Positions 30,406 to 43,833 of a stretch of 64,000 nucleotides of DNA are shown here, piece after piece. The DNA is taken from contig JANFOE010000574.1 in assembly GCA_025667525.1 (NCBI GenBank), positions 1-64,000 on the forward strand, written 5' to 3'. Below the pieces are notes generated by a model. That model was given only the letters and a program-made list of their open reading frames with translations. It was not told the origin of the DNA and did no database searches. The position numbers and the translations under genes are program-made. Position 1 is the first letter of the stretch. The number at the start of each line of letters is the position of its first letter. Source of the stretch: Glebionis coronaria. Taxonomy: Eukaryota > Streptophyta > Magnoliopsida > Asterales > Asteraceae.

Positions 30406-30830
30406 CAACCCAGGTTCTAAATCGACCCGGTTCAGTTATCAGGTCCGAGTTAATTCGGATCGATCCGGGTCAACCCGGTTTTTTAAATTTTTATTTTTTT
30501 TTATATTTTCAATAATTAACAAAAAGTATACATAAAAAATTATAAAAATTTTCGTATATTAAATATATAAGTTGTTTACCAACTAATATAATATGTAAAA
30601 ATAAAGTTTCAACGTAAATAAGTAAAACTTACATATTTTTTTAAAAAAAATTCAGAAAAAATCGAAACCCGGCCGGGTCTCGAGAACCGGGTTGACCCGG
30701 GTCACCACAAACCCGGCGGGTCTAACCAGGCTTCGAAAATGTAAAACCCGGGTCGAAATAACCCGTTTTTTCGGCCAAAACCAGATCAATCAGTTGACCT
30801 AGGTCGACCCGGGCCTGAAAATATTTGTAA
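30406..30830. mobile_element. MITE-like element with cccgg-rich ends
   Basis: About 425 bp with GC-rich ends and an AT-rich middle. The left end (aacccaggttctaaatcgac, gggtcaacccggttttt) and right end (gggtctcgagaaccgggttg, gtcgacccgggcct) are partly inverted. A second copy forms 26441-27360. No target duplication could be assigned and no ORF is present. Confidence 0.5.
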
Positions 30831-31014
30831 TTTGTATATATGATTTACGAATAACTTTCAAAATCCAATGAAAAATTGAATTTATTAAATAAATTTTTGA
30901 GTTAATTGCAAAAATGGTCCATTTTAGTTTAATAGAAATAATATTTTTAATTTTTTTTTTCTTAAGTTTAATTCTTGTGCTTGGGACTTATAACGGGTTT
31001 GATCATTTGACTAA

Positions 31015-31019
31015 TTTTT
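31015..31019. repeat. Target site duplication TTTTT, left
   Basis: Five T directly before the LARD, also after it at 43829-43833. Low-complexity, so weak alone, but supported by the arm continuity of the surrounding foldback. Confidence 0.6.
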
Positions 31020-34000
31020 TGTCACACCCCCAATTTATCAGAGTAATACAACACAATGGGGTGCGACGGTCATGACTATCAAAAGACATAGATTATAAAG
31101 AACGACATTAAAAGTCGTTTTAAATTCATTAAAATTAAATAAAGTTGTGCGGAAGCATTTGATACAACATTATAGGCAATTTTTGAAGACATGACATAAG
31201 TGTTCAAATTCTCAACAGATAGTCGCGACATATTATTTATCTCCATAGCCCAACCACGTCACTCCTCCGTCTTGATACCTGAGAAAGACATTGCTAAAGT
31301 GTCAACACAAAGGTTGGTGAGTTCATAGGTTTAGTTACAAAATAAGTGTGATGAACCATAAGATTTAATCAGGCAACCAACATATAACCAAACATGGCTA
31401 TAATCAAAATAGTATACGTTTGTATTCCTACGCCTAAGCTCGTGACACCGAAGCATTAACCAACCAACAAGATATAATGAGAGCCCGAGCAAATGCCTAT
31501 CCCAAAGCATTCGTAACGACTCAAATGTAAGTGTATCTAATTTGGTCACACAACCAACATTAGATAGGGAGGTCAATCCCAATAGATCTATCCATAACAT
31601 TCGCGCTTACACAAAGTAATTAACGGTTCACGATAGTGGGCTAAAGCATCTAGGGATATCGCTACTTAGACATCATGTAGGCAAACGTATCAAGTTTTAG
31701 CACTTATGTTCATCCGTTTAAAACAAGCAATGTTCTCACCCCAAAAGTATATAAAACAAGTAAAAAGTGGGGCTATGAAACTCACCTCGAAGAAGTAGCA
31801 AAGTAATCATGACAGTGATGGCACGGAAAGTAAGGCACGCGAATCCATGCGAAAACGCTCTATTCGTAACCTAAGTAAAATATATCGTACTTAGGCTAAA
31901 TATGTAACATGAATGAGTTTATGACATTTCATTCCTAGTATGTGCTTGCACCTAAGTTTAGAAAATGTAATTAATATGTTTATAATCATTTCATTTGGGT
32001 GAAAGAGTCCTTTTCGTCGGTCTATAAATTGTTCGTTAATAACTCGTAAAACACACACGTGATTAATTTGGAAACTAGGTCGCGAGGTTGACCATAAACA
32101 TTTGGAACCTCCCTCAGGCTTAGTCCCTAAGGGCCCCATAATATAAGCCGAAGTAGGATGCCCGGTCTAGGTGTTACGCTATTTTAATGTCCTTTAAACA
32201 AATAGTTTCTTAGTATATTTAGACGCGATTAGCGGACTTACTACTGATCCGTATGCCAAACGGAAATTACCATTGGAAACTAGACCGTGTCAAAAATAAT
32301 ATCGTGCTTTTTAGCTTTATAGAACATGTTCGTTTAGTATGCTAAAAACGTGACGTGAATGGGGATCTCGGTCAAAAGGAAAAAAAAAAACATAACCCAA
32401 GTGCCAACAATAGTCATGCTTATTCACCGAGTACTTTTTAATATTGCTCTCACCCTTAACCCGTGCCTACCACCAGTTCACACACGCATACACACTACTT
32501 ACTTTAGTAGTTTTTAGTCTTTTCTTTTGTTCATGAAACTTGATTTCTCCTGACACGCATATGAACTTGATCTCTCCTGACACATATGTTTTACATTCTT
32601 ACACCTTTCTGTTTATTACTCAAGTATATATACGCATGCACCTACATTTTTCATTTTACCATCTTTGTTTATTACTCAACCCAAGGACATATCACTTTAG
32701 GTGCTTTTGGTTTGTGGCCTGCTGTACTCACGCACCACCACAGACTTTAGCACACGCATAGTCAAATCATGACGAAACAAATCGATACACATTCATGTCC
32801 ATTGTTAGTTACTTGTTTACTAGTTGGGGTATATATCATGCACGCAGTAACACACACACAAACATGTAACGCAAGCATGAACCCCACTGTTGCTATCTTG
32901 TTTCATGGTTTCTGTTTGTAATACACACACGGACACATACGTTGTTCGCATAACCCACTTTCGAAGTTTTGGAAAGGAAGGAGAGTTCTTCATTGTTTAT
33001 TATAACCCACGCCGCATGTATATATACATAATCATATCGTTGCTTGCACAAACCCACAACAAACATTCCACTCACGCATAAGACCATGCCCAAGAGATTC
33101 ATTATATTTTCTTCCTAATTCTTTACACACGCAGAGATAAACACGCATACAGAACATGCACCTACAAGTATCCATACTTAGCATCTCTTTTCCTGGTCTG
33201 TGTCTAACCTCACTCGCACAACACAGTCCACACACATGGTTTTTAGGTCCTCCTTGTGTGTTTGTTTGTCAATTATTTTACATGGTTTACAGCCCTATAG
33301 AAAGATGATAGTATCGATTTATTTACACAGTTTGTGGTCTTTGTTTACTCAAATCATGTTAGTATAAAAACTCGTGTTAAGACATGTTTCATTCCTATAT
33401 ACGTGTGACCAATAGTTTCCTTAGATGTTTGCTTTGCTTTTTTTTAGTGGCTCACGACACAAGTTACTAACGTCTAGGTGGTTAACACTTCGTCCACATA
33501 ACCCACACACACAACCCAACGTACTCATATGGACGACATGGGTCAGCAGCTTCTCAACCTAGGCCCCTTTTTAATCAACACATAAAATCATAAATTTTGT
33601 AATTTATCATAAGTTTGTAAACCAATTTGTTAGAAACTGATTTTTGGCATGAGACCTCTATATATTCTACGTTAAAGGGTAGTATTGTTAAATGTTTATC
33701 AGGTTAATGTGATGGTTATATAGGTAAGTGTTTGTTGAATTTGTAAAGAAAACAAATGCGTTATAGATTTGCGTATGTAGATATAGGATCAACGGTGAAT
33801 GTTTTCAAATACGTTTTCGGTCATTTTAGACGAATAAATATTCGTGAAGTAAACTAAAAAGAGTCGCGTTGGTTAAATGGGGTCGGTTCACAAAAATTGG
33901 AACACTAAATAATATATGGTATAACGTAGGGAAAGTTACATTTATCCAGGAAATAACTTCATGAATAATACTCACAACAATTTACTCCGTATGCGATTTA

Positions 34001-34098
34001 TGCGGAAACAATCGAGAATTTCAATAGACGTAAATGTCTAACCCGAACACATCGCATTTAACGTGAAATTAAATAGTTCAAAATTCGCGATTGTTACA
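31020..34098 (-). mobile_element. LARD 3' LTR
   Basis: 3,079 bp. Contains a run at about 32470-33240 with scattered cacacgcata-like motifs. Short open frames inside are repeated in the other LTR and resemble nothing known. Confidence 0.85.
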
Positions 34099-36439
34099 TT
34101 CAATATCCGTTAAAAATTGAGTTTTGTCCTCAAAACTCGCACGTCGATGTCGTTAAGAAAATAAAACATAAAGTGGGTTTTATCTACTTTTCTTTGCGTT
34201 GAACGTCTTCGTTTTCTTTAGCTTCTTGCTAAGATAAAAATTACTATGGTCTTTCTAGAGTTTGAACGGATAAAATTTCTTTCGATGTGTGCATGGTCCT
34301 AGTAGTAGTTTTTGTTTTCTTGTATGTCGAATTTTTCGTCAAGTTTTGGTGTTTTTGGGTGCGCTTTCTTATTAATACTTTTCTCGTCGTCTCGCGTATT
34401 ACTTCCACCTTAAAGGCTCACATGTTGTCATCTTTTGCGTAGATGCCAATAGTTTCACTAGTATTAATCTTGAGTGTTTAATCCAATTTCACCTAAGGAT
34501 AATATTGCAACTTGAAAGTTGTTCCACATAGTTTGGTTAGTTCCGTTCACCTTGACCATCTACTTGGTAGTGGTGAGTAGTGGATGCGTCAAGGTTTCTC
34601 GAATTAGTTCTTCAAGGATCTAGAATAAATAGTCATCTTAACGCACAATGGTTAAGACGTTTGTTCCATGTATGTGATACTTCATTTTTAGATAGTTCTG
34701 TTTGTCCACTAATTCAATTCACATTCTTCCTCGTTTATCCTCTTTTCATAGAGGGGAAACGAGTAAGTCGTTTATATTTAAATCGAATGGTGATCCGTAA
34801 GAATTTATGTTTCATAGTTATGGTGTTATGCTCATTTTTTTTATCTAGGTGGTTTAGGCATCCAATTTTCTTTTATACACAAAAGTATCGTAACTCAATT
34901 GTTCCTTAACATTGACAAGTCTCGATACCCGTTAAATTTGTGTTTTTCTCATTTGGGCATCTCATCGCTTTTACGACCAAATTGTTTTATTGATCTTCAA
35001 TCATTATAGGGTAGTGTTACGATATCTGTTAAATTTGAGTTTTACTCAAGCGGTGTCTCGTTCTTCATATTATTATTTAAATTTTGTTTTAGATTTTAAT
35101 CTATTTGCGTTTAATTGTCGTAAAAATGGTGCTCTTAGTATTTTTCGCGTCACACACGCCCTTGTATATCATAGTGGCGAAGAAAATAGCCGTAATAGAT
35201 TCTTACTTGTATCGCTTACTTGTCATCTTCTCTTAAACGATGGTATAAGAATATTTTTCGTTCATAGTACAAACTGATTTTTTTTTTTTACAAGTAGGGC
35301 AACTTGAATAGATTCTACTAGTACTAATACAATTTATTTTTTTACGATGACTACTATGAGCATACTCGCGTTTGACCATGATCATACGTAGTTGATCAGG
35401 CTACGTACGTCTCGGGATCAACGGTTGCATCCTCCTTTTCATCAACAATTTTTTTTTTCTTTGAGATTGAAATTTATATATTGGTAACACATAGTTCATG
35501 CATATGTTATCATTGCTTACTTTCACAATTAACAAAATAATTCATAGTTCATTTCGTTTGTTACTGTTGTTTACTTCCATAATCGACAAATTTATCCATA
35601 GTTCATTTTAATTATTACCATTATTCATTTTTCACAATTAACAATATAATTCTTACAATTATTCGTAGTAGTTTTCGATAAGTTCATCAATAGTTTGTAT
35701 CTTCCACACCGAGCTGGTCGTCAACCAAGTTCAAAATCTTTACATGGTAGTTCTCATCAAATCATTTCTTCATTAAACATGGCATTTTATCAATAATATT
35801 CTTTTTACCAATTTTCCAAAATGCTTTATCACAATTTTTCTCATTCCCACTAATAAAGTTTAAGGCGATGGTTCCTTTATAGTAAAAAAAATAAAATAAA
35901 AATCTTAATGTTTTATAAAAATCTTTCCTTAAGAAAAAAAAATTATTTGGTTCATTTTTTTTTCTGGCCTATAAAAAGAAGATATTGTAAGATAAAAATT
36001 TTGTCATTCCCGTTTGAAGAAAATTTTATAGGGTAAAACTCTTGTTTTAAGTAAAAGCTTCGCAAGATATAAAAGTTAACTTTTAAAACCAAGTGCAAAC
36101 AATCAAATAAAAGTTTTAAGGTACAATTACATAGTTAGATTTTGTTGGCGGTAACATCGACGGATGTCAAGTTACCTGATTTGTATATAAATAAATTATT
36201 TTATACTCTATGATATATCTTAATTCCACATACGACGGGGTAAAAGTCCTACGGTTCATACTTATAGGTTGTTGGGGCGTTCCCCCAAGTGATTACATGG
36301 TACATGACATTTGCGGGGTAATTCACACTCTTCATATGTGAGCTTCCTTCTTTAAAAATTTATTTTCCGTTATGGACTCAATCTTGCTTTATTCGGCATT
36401 TCCTAGGTAACACTTTTTCACGTACGTCTCATGTATCCT

Positions 36440-36715
36440 AACAATGCGGCAGTCTTATTCCTAATGCCCAAACTCATCACAACGTCTACCGTGGTTCGAG
36501 AAAGTACCTTTGTGATGGTACTCACACTTATGCTAAAATGGTGGTTGAAAATCCTTTTCATGGTTAGCACACGGTGCTAGCCAAGGTAGGTTCTTTGGTC
36601 TAGTAGGATGGTGATGGATAATCCTCTCTTCGACGTCCCTTACTAAGTCCAGCATTGGATTGCATCTCGACAATGGATTACTTCTTCTCGTAGAGTCCTT
36701 TTCTTTCATAACCAA
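36440..36715 (-). pseudogene. Decayed gag zinc-knuckle region
   Basis: On the minus strand, after a 60-residue open stretch ending ANHEKDFQPPF at a stop, the same frame reads KCEYHHKGTFSNHGRRC, DEFGH, stop, E, stop, DCRI. This resembles the C-terminal gag of chromoviruses, where a CxxCxxxxHxxxxC knuckle follows a CxxxHH segment; the first cysteine is replaced by Gly and two stops lie inside. Identification is by pattern only. Confidence 0.45.
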
Positions 36716-37159
36716 CGTACGTCCGCTTGGTTTTTGAAAAGATCTTTCGAGGTCTAAGAGTGTTAACTGGATTAGTTCTTATTCTTGAGCACATGCTCAC
36801 AGTTTGATCATTCGTACGAATACTAACATCGAATAAGTCGACTGTCTTAATGGCGTTCTAATATTGATGGTGAATTATTTCCTTTAGATTATCGTGGTTT
36901 TGTCTTTGCTTTATCGGTGATATTTTAAATTCTTTGGATATACACATCCTTATTATGTTCCTTCATGGTTATCAAATTAACGTTTATTCCAAATTGATAG
37001 AGCTTTCTCACAGTTTTTTTTTGTAATACAATTATCGAGGGATCATATTATGAAAAGTCATACATTTAATCCTTTAATTATGATCCATTCATAGTTTCGA
37101 GGCTTAGAGTACAAAGTTCTCATTCAAACCAATGAATGACTTCTTTTTGTCTCGAGAAA

Positions 37160-37400
37160 ACGTCAAGATTTTATTACAAAACATAACTTTTTTTTATTAG
37201 AAGGGTGCTACATCCAAGAGGCCTAGAGGGCGTAGGATTTCCTTAATCTGAGCTTGATACGCAGCCTCCTTGACTCCAGCATTATCCACTCTCATTGTAA
37301 TTGCGACCAACGCAACTTCAAGAGACTTTTACGATTCTGCTATCAATAGAACCTTATCCTCATCATTTGCGCCAAAGGGTATCCACTTCACGTCCTACAT
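37160..37400 (-). pseudogene. Coding-like fragment of unknown origin, possibly gag
   Basis: The minus strand reads GANDEDKVLLIAES, stop, KSLEVALVAITMRVDNAG, VKEAAYQAQIKEILRPLG, LLDVAPF, with a single internal stop over about 60 residues and a composition that looks like protein. It lies upstream (in element sense) of the zinc-knuckle remnant. I do not recognise the family. Confidence 0.35.
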
Positions 37401-39479
37401 CCTCTAGCCGGGCTATAAAAACTTTTTGCATCATGCTCAATTGTTTTTCTGAGTAGTCTCGTTATCTGAATGAGTAGTAGTGTTAGGATTTTGTGGCGGT
37501 GAAAATATTCGATTTTTTTTTCTAGAGGTTTTGGGTAATTGTAGCGGTATAGGAGTAAGATAAATGGCATGGAAATAGAGGGGATATTCCTAATTTCTTA
37601 AGGTTTTTCCGTTGTGACATTTAGTGTCATAACTGGTGAATTCTTGCTTGGCATTCGAACGGTCGTGATTACTCCCCGGATTAGGGTAATTCCCTTGTCA
37701 TATCTGGATGGTAAAATGACAAACGAGATGAGAGGCAATTTTAAAATTCACCCGTCGTCGATGGAGGATAACGGTTGTTAGGTAGGCAGAGATAAGGTAT
37801 GTTGTTTCATAGGTTCTTTAACGAGCAATAGCAGTATGATCTCTTGCAAGTATTCTATTATTCAGCATAAGTTCTTATACAATCGTTCCATAGGCCTACT
37901 TAAAGGTCCAAGTAGCCCTTAAATGGAAAATCATAAGAGATCGTGGAATGTTAGAGTCTTCTAACATGCTCTTCCACATACTCATTCTTGTACTTTCACT
38001 TAGTGGTAATAAATCACGGTCAGATAAATACAATTATCCTTAATCAATGTATAACCTTTCATCGAATTAGATGCTCTCCAATATTTATTTGTGGCAATTT
38101 CTGTTGCTAATTGCCTACTACTTTTAGCTCATATGAGTAAGTATATCTTTGAATTATAGTCAAATGATGGCCATACCATAACCGTTACTAGTTCTTTGTG
38201 CTCATTCTTTAGTCTTTCCTTAACTTAGTGTTTCCAGTTCGTATACTTTCAACAATTTTTACCAATTGAAAAACTGTTAAATCGATTTAAACAATTCAAT
38301 CGCTCAATTCTATCACAAGAATTTCTCTGAGTTTTAATTACGTCTCAAATGTTTGGTTATTTTGTTTTTGTCTCACGTTTCACTTGTATTTAGGTATTAC
38401 TCAAATAGTTTAACCTTGATTTAAACCACACATAATCATCAATTATGTTATAAATTAATGGTCAAACTTATCATGCAACATCTAAATTCATGAGTCTTAC
38501 CCATCTTCGAGATAACTCATCAGGAACCCTAAGTTGTGTAACGACTGGCACTTAACTTAGTCTCGCAACCAAATCAAACAAGAACAACCTTGAGACCTTA
38601 CTAAGCGTCGTTCTACCTCTTAGCATTCTTGATGATTTGTCCTGGTTTTGGGTTTACTCGCGACTTATCATCAACAGTTCCAAAGTTAAAATCTCCAAGA
38701 GATGGCCACATTCCAAATATAGGGTTCTCAACTTCGCGACACATGATAGTCCCTTTGATGTAGGAATTGGCACAATCCTTTTAACTAGGAGTACATCATA
38801 ACTTTGTAATTTATAGTAGTTTCATGATAACTTAGTCGCAATCAATAGAGTAAAACAATTTTGACTCGTCTTTGCATAATTTATTTCAAATAAAATATTT
38901 TCTTCAGTAATCATTCGACTCACGTGTCGGTGTATTTATGGATAGTTCACGTATTGCGAAATATTATTCGTTCTTTGAATTTTAGTACTTTTTTTTTGGA
39001 GTAAGACAAGTGTAATACTTGTATAAATTGTTTTATCGTCATATGTCGTCTTAAATAGTGACGACATCATTGTTCCTCGGTCGTGCTCAAATGAGTGAAA
39101 TATTAATTCGATACGAAAATTTACGCATTCAATTCCGATTTCCAAACCGTTAATTAATGTAGGTTACTTTTCCTCAACCGAGTCTATTATAAATGTTTAG
39201 TGGAGTAACGATTTACCGGACCCAATAAATAGTTGCTCCTCTTAACTTTTATAATAGCACCGCTTGATTCAAGTATTACTACAAATTAACATATTACCAA
39301 ACACATGGATAATAAATATATTCATCTAGTTTTTCGTTCTAGGAATCGTGGAGATACTTTTAATTCGGCGTATAGTGATATGAAGCATACAAACGTTTCG
39401 ATAGTCGATAATAGTCCCGTGGACTATTTAAAAATATGTGAGGCATAAAAATGCGTACGTTTAATCCCAAAATATACAT

Positions 39480-39600
39480 ATGGCACAAACCAAATAAATA
39501 TGGCACAAACCATTTGAATATGGCACAAACCAAATAAATATGGCACAAACCAAATGAAAATGGCACAAACCAAATGAAAATGGCACAAACCATTTGAGTA
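39480..39600. repeat. 20-bp tandem repeat, six units
   Basis: atggcacaaaccaaataaat and variants (aaatgaaa, catttgaat) in exact 20-bp register. Confidence 0.95.
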
Positions 39601-39942
39601 GTATAATAATCCAAACAAGGATGTGGGGTATTTTATTTCAACATAAAAATCGTTTTAGTACACATTTCTATAAGTACATCGTAAATAGGGATCATTCAAA
39701 CAAGGAAAGGGAATACTTATTGCTAATAACACTTAGCAATCTAGTTCAAAACTTAGCATGGCAAAATTCACAAACTATTTCAAGTCACAACTTACTTGTA
39801 TCGAAGACGTGGAGTGAAGTGGCCCATGGAGATACAGAAACGGTTATAGTCTAGCATTACTTTTTTTTTCTAAAATTTCATTTTTGACGAAAATATTTGT
39901 AAAAATGATTTTTATAAAAGTAACCTAGTTCTCTATAACCAC

Positions 39943-39955
39943 AACTCTGATACCA
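39943..39955 (-). other. LARD primer binding site (initiator Met tRNA)
   Basis: Minus strand TGGTATCAGAGTT, three bases inside the right LTR's edge at 39959. This fixes the element's orientation. Confidence 0.85.
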
Positions 39956-39958
39956 ATC

Positions 39959-42900
39959 TGTCACACCCCCAATTTATCAGAGTAATACAACACAATGGGG
40001 TGCGACGGTCATGACTATCAAAAGACATAGATTATAAAGAACGACATTAAAAGTCGTTTTAAATTCATTAAAATTAAATAAAGTTGTGCGGAAGCATTTG
40101 ATACAACATTATAGGCAATTTTTGAAGACATGACATAAGTGTTCAAATTCTCAACAGATAGTCGCGACATATTATTTATCTCCATAGCCCAACCACGTCA
40201 CTCCTCCGTCTTGATACCTGAGAAAGACATTGCTAAAGTGTCAACACAAAGGTTGGTGAGTTCATAGGTTTAGTTACAAAATAAGTGTGATGAACCATAA
40301 GATTTAATCAGGCAACCAACATATAACCAAACATGGCTATAATCAAAATAGTATACGTTTGTATTCCTACGCCTAAGCTCGTGACACCGAAGCATTAACC
40401 AACCAACAAGATATAATGAGAGCCCGAGCAAATGCCTATCCCAAAGCATTCGTAACGACTCAAATGTAAGTGTATCTAATTTGGTCACACAACCAACATT
40501 AGATAGGGAGGTCAATCCCAATAGATCTATCCATAACATTCGCGCTTACACAAAGTAATTAACGGTTCACGATAGTGGGCTAAAGCATCTAGGGATATCG
40601 CTACTTAGACATCATGTAGGCAAATGTATCAAGTTTTAGCACTTATGTTCATCCGTTTAAAACAAGCAATGTTCTCACCCCAAAAGTATATAAAACAAGT
40701 AAAAAGTGGGGCTATGAAACTCACCTCGAAGAAGTAGCAAAGTAATCATGACAGTGATGGCACGGAAAGTAAGGCACGCGAATCCATGCGAAAACGCTCT
40801 ATTCGTAACCTAAGTAAAGTATATCGTACTTAGGCTAAATATGTAACATGAATGAGTTTATGACATTTCATTCCTAGTATGTGCTTGCATCTAAGTTTAG
40901 AAAATGTAATTAATATGTTTATAATCATTTCATTTGGGTGAAAGAGTCCTTTTCGTCGGTGTATAAATTGTTCGTTAATAACTCGTAAAACACACACGTG
41001 ATTAATTTGGAAACTAGGTCGCGAGGTTGATCATAAACATTTGGAACCTCCCTCAGGCTTAGTCCCTAAGGGCCCCATAATATAAGCCGAAGTAGGATGC
41101 CCGGTCTAGGTGTTACGCTATTTTAATGTCCTTTAAACAAATAGTTTCTTTGTATATTTAGACGCGATTAGCGGACTTACTACTGATCCGTATGCCAAAC
41201 GGAAATTACCATTGGAAACTAGACCGTGTCAAAAATAATATCGTGCTTTTTAGCTTTATAGAACATGTTCGTTTAGTATGCTAAAAACGTGATGTGAATG
41301 GGGATCTCGGTCAAAAGGAAAAAAAAAACATAACCCAAGTGCCAACAATAGTCATGCTTATTCACCGAGTACTTTTTAATATTGCTCTCACCCTTAACCC
41401 GTGCCTACCACCAGTTCACACACGCATACACACTACTTACTTTAGTAGTTTTTAGTCTTTTCTTTTGTTCATGAAACTTGATTTCTCCTGACACGCATAT
41501 GAACTTGATCTCTCCTGACACATATGTTTTACATTCTTACACCTTTCTGTTTATTACTCAAGTATATACACGCATGCACCTACATTTTTCATTTTACCAT
41601 CTTTGTTTATTACTCAACCCAAGGACATATCACTTTAGGTGCTTTTGGTTTGTGGCCGGCTGTACTCACGCACCACCACAGACTTTAGCACACGCATAGT
41701 CAAATCATGACGAAACAAATCGATACACATTCATGTCCATTGTTAGTTACTTGTTTACTAGTTGGGGTATATATCATGCACGCAGTAACACACACACAAA
41801 CATGTAATGCACGCATGAACCCCACTGTTGCTATCTTGTTTCATGGTTTCTGTTTGTAATACACACACGGACACATACGTTGTTCGCATAACCCACTTTC
41901 GAAGTTTTAGAAAGGAAGGAGAGTTCTTCATTGTTTATTATAACCCACGCCACAGGTATATATACATAATCATATCGTTGCTTGAACAAACCCACAACAA
42001 ACATTCCACTCACGCATAAGACCATGCCCAAGAGATTCGTTATATTTTCTTCCTAATTCTGTACACACGCAGAGATAAACACGCATACAGAACATGCACC
42101 TACAAGTATCCATACTTAGCATCTCTTTTCCTGGTCTGTGTCTAACCTCACTCGCACAACACAGTCCACACACATGGTTTTTAGGTCCTCCTTGTGTGTT
42201 TGTTTGTCAATTATTTTACATGGTTTACAGCCCTATAGAAAGATGATAGTATCGATTTATTTACACAGTTTGTGGTCTTTGTTTACTCAAATCATGTTAG
42301 TATAAAAACTCGTGTTAAGACATGTTTCATTCCTATATACGTGTGACCAATAGTTTCCTTAGATGTTTGCTTTGCTTTTTTTTAGTGGCTCACGACATAA
42401 GTTACTAACGTCTAGGTGGTTAACACTTCGTCCACATAACCCACACACACAACCCAACGTACTCATATGGACGACATGGGTCAGCAGCTTCTCAACCGAG
42501 GCCCCTTTTTAATCAACACATAAAATCATAAATTTTGTAATTTATCATAAGTTTGTAAACCAATTTGTTAGAAACTGATTTTTTGGCATGAGACCTCTAT
42601 ATATTCTACGTTAAAGGGTAGTATTGTTAAATGTTTATCAGGTTAATGTGATTGTTAAGTGTCAACGTGTACGGTTCATTATCAGAGAGTATGTTTTAAT
42701 AACAAAACTTTCATTGTTTCTTTACAAAGTTATGCAAGCACATATTAGGTTTAATGTGTCTAGGTTATGAACAACCATAGTGACGAGAGAACGACTTACA
42801 AAGGTCCTAGTGTAATGACGAGGAAAGACGTAGTCCACGACCAAGGTTTTTATGTATAAAGATCTTAACTTAAACCAAAACTCCTTGCTTTCCTTCCTAC

Positions 42901-43828
42901 TTGGCAGCGAGGTCACCACAGGGAGAAAGATGAAATTGTGTTTTGTTTGCTTTATGTGTGTGAGATACTTGATGAAGGGTGGTTATTTATAGAAGGGTTA
43001 GGTGGTATGTGGAGTAACTAGCATAGTTAGGGTTTCTAAAGTTTTTAGTTAAAATGTAACTAGTGATTAGACTTTAAAAGTACCATGTTTTATGGTGACT
43101 ACTTGGGAAGACCATAAAAGATGCCTGGGGTTCGATTATGGCAGGAGGAAGGAAAGAATGGGGTCTTCAATACTTGACTCATTTAATGTGGGTATTTGTA
43201 CAAGTTAAAAGTTAAAGAAAGTCATGAGGTGAAGGTGATACACGTTGGGTAAGGGAGAAAATGGGGAGACCACAAGTACATCCCCCATTATGGTTTGGTG
43301 AGGTACAAGGATTTGAAAATAATGTGGTGAAATTGTGAGAAGGAAAAGGAAGTGTGAGATATATATATCTAAAACAAAAAAGGCCTGGTTTGATTATTTT
43401 TCAAAGAGAAGTGGGGATCCACTTTCTTACTTATTGTGTAATGGTTATATAGGTAAGTGTTTGTTGAATTTGTAAAGAAAACAAATGCGTTATAGATTTG
43501 CGTATGTAGATATAGGATCAACGGTGAATGTTTTTCAAATACGTTTTTGGTCATTTTAGACGAATAAATATTCGTGAAGTAAACTAAAAAGAGTCGCGTT
43601 GGTTAAATGGGGTCGGTTCACAAAAATGGGAACACTAAATAATATATGGTATAACGTAGGGAAAGTTACATTTATCCAGGAAATAACTTCATGAATAATA
43701 CTCACAACAATTTACTCCGTATGCGATTTATGCGGAAACAATCGAGAATTTCAATAGACGTAAATGTCTAACCCGAACACATCGCATTTAACGTGAAATT
43801 AAATAGTTCAAAATTCACGATTGTTACA
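39959..43828 (-). mobile_element. LARD 5' LTR, carrying an extra insertion
   Basis: Same LTR as 31020-34098 but 791 bp longer because of the segment at about 42650-43440. Ends as in the other copy. Confidence 0.85.
42650..43440. mobile_element. ~790-bp insertion unique to one LARD LTR
   Basis: Absent from the partner LTR, whose uninterrupted site reads ttaatgtgatggttata. It begins tgttaagtgtcaacgtg and contains a minus-strand TATA-like tataaataacc near 42990. tgtg occurs at both edges, but no clean target duplication was found. Possibly a solo LTR or short non-autonomous element; inserted after the LARD. Confidence 0.65.
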
Positions 43829-43833
43829 TTTTT
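43829..43833. repeat. Target site duplication TTTTT, right
   Basis: Partner of 31015-31019. Confidence 0.6.

Larger units (their letters stand above)
34099..39942 (-). other. LARD internal region, non-coding
   Basis: AT-rich, with repeats (about 58-bp period near 35480-35650; 20-bp repeat at 39480-39600) and decayed gag-like pieces on the minus strand near 36440-36715 and 37160-37400. No RT, RNase H, integrase or chromodomain wording was recognised. Confidence 0.7.
31020..43828 (-). mobile_element. LARD-like non-autonomous LTR element, chromovirus-related
   Basis: Direct LTRs at 31020-34098 and 39959-43828, each TGTCACACCC...TTGTTACA on the plus strand. A PBS complementary to initiator tRNA-Met lies left of the right LTR in reverse orientation, so the element runs on the minus strand. 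The 5.86-kb interior has no ORF above about 115 residues; only scraps of gag-like wording remain. LTRs differ at roughly 25 sites by eye (under 1%). Long LTRs, non-coding interior and recent insertion fit a large retrotransposon derivative (LARD). Confidence 0.85.

Noticed and set aside
32540..33235. Short frames on both strands, repeated at 41478-42173
   Set aside because: Part of the LARD LTRs; duplicated because the LTRs are, without protein resemblance.
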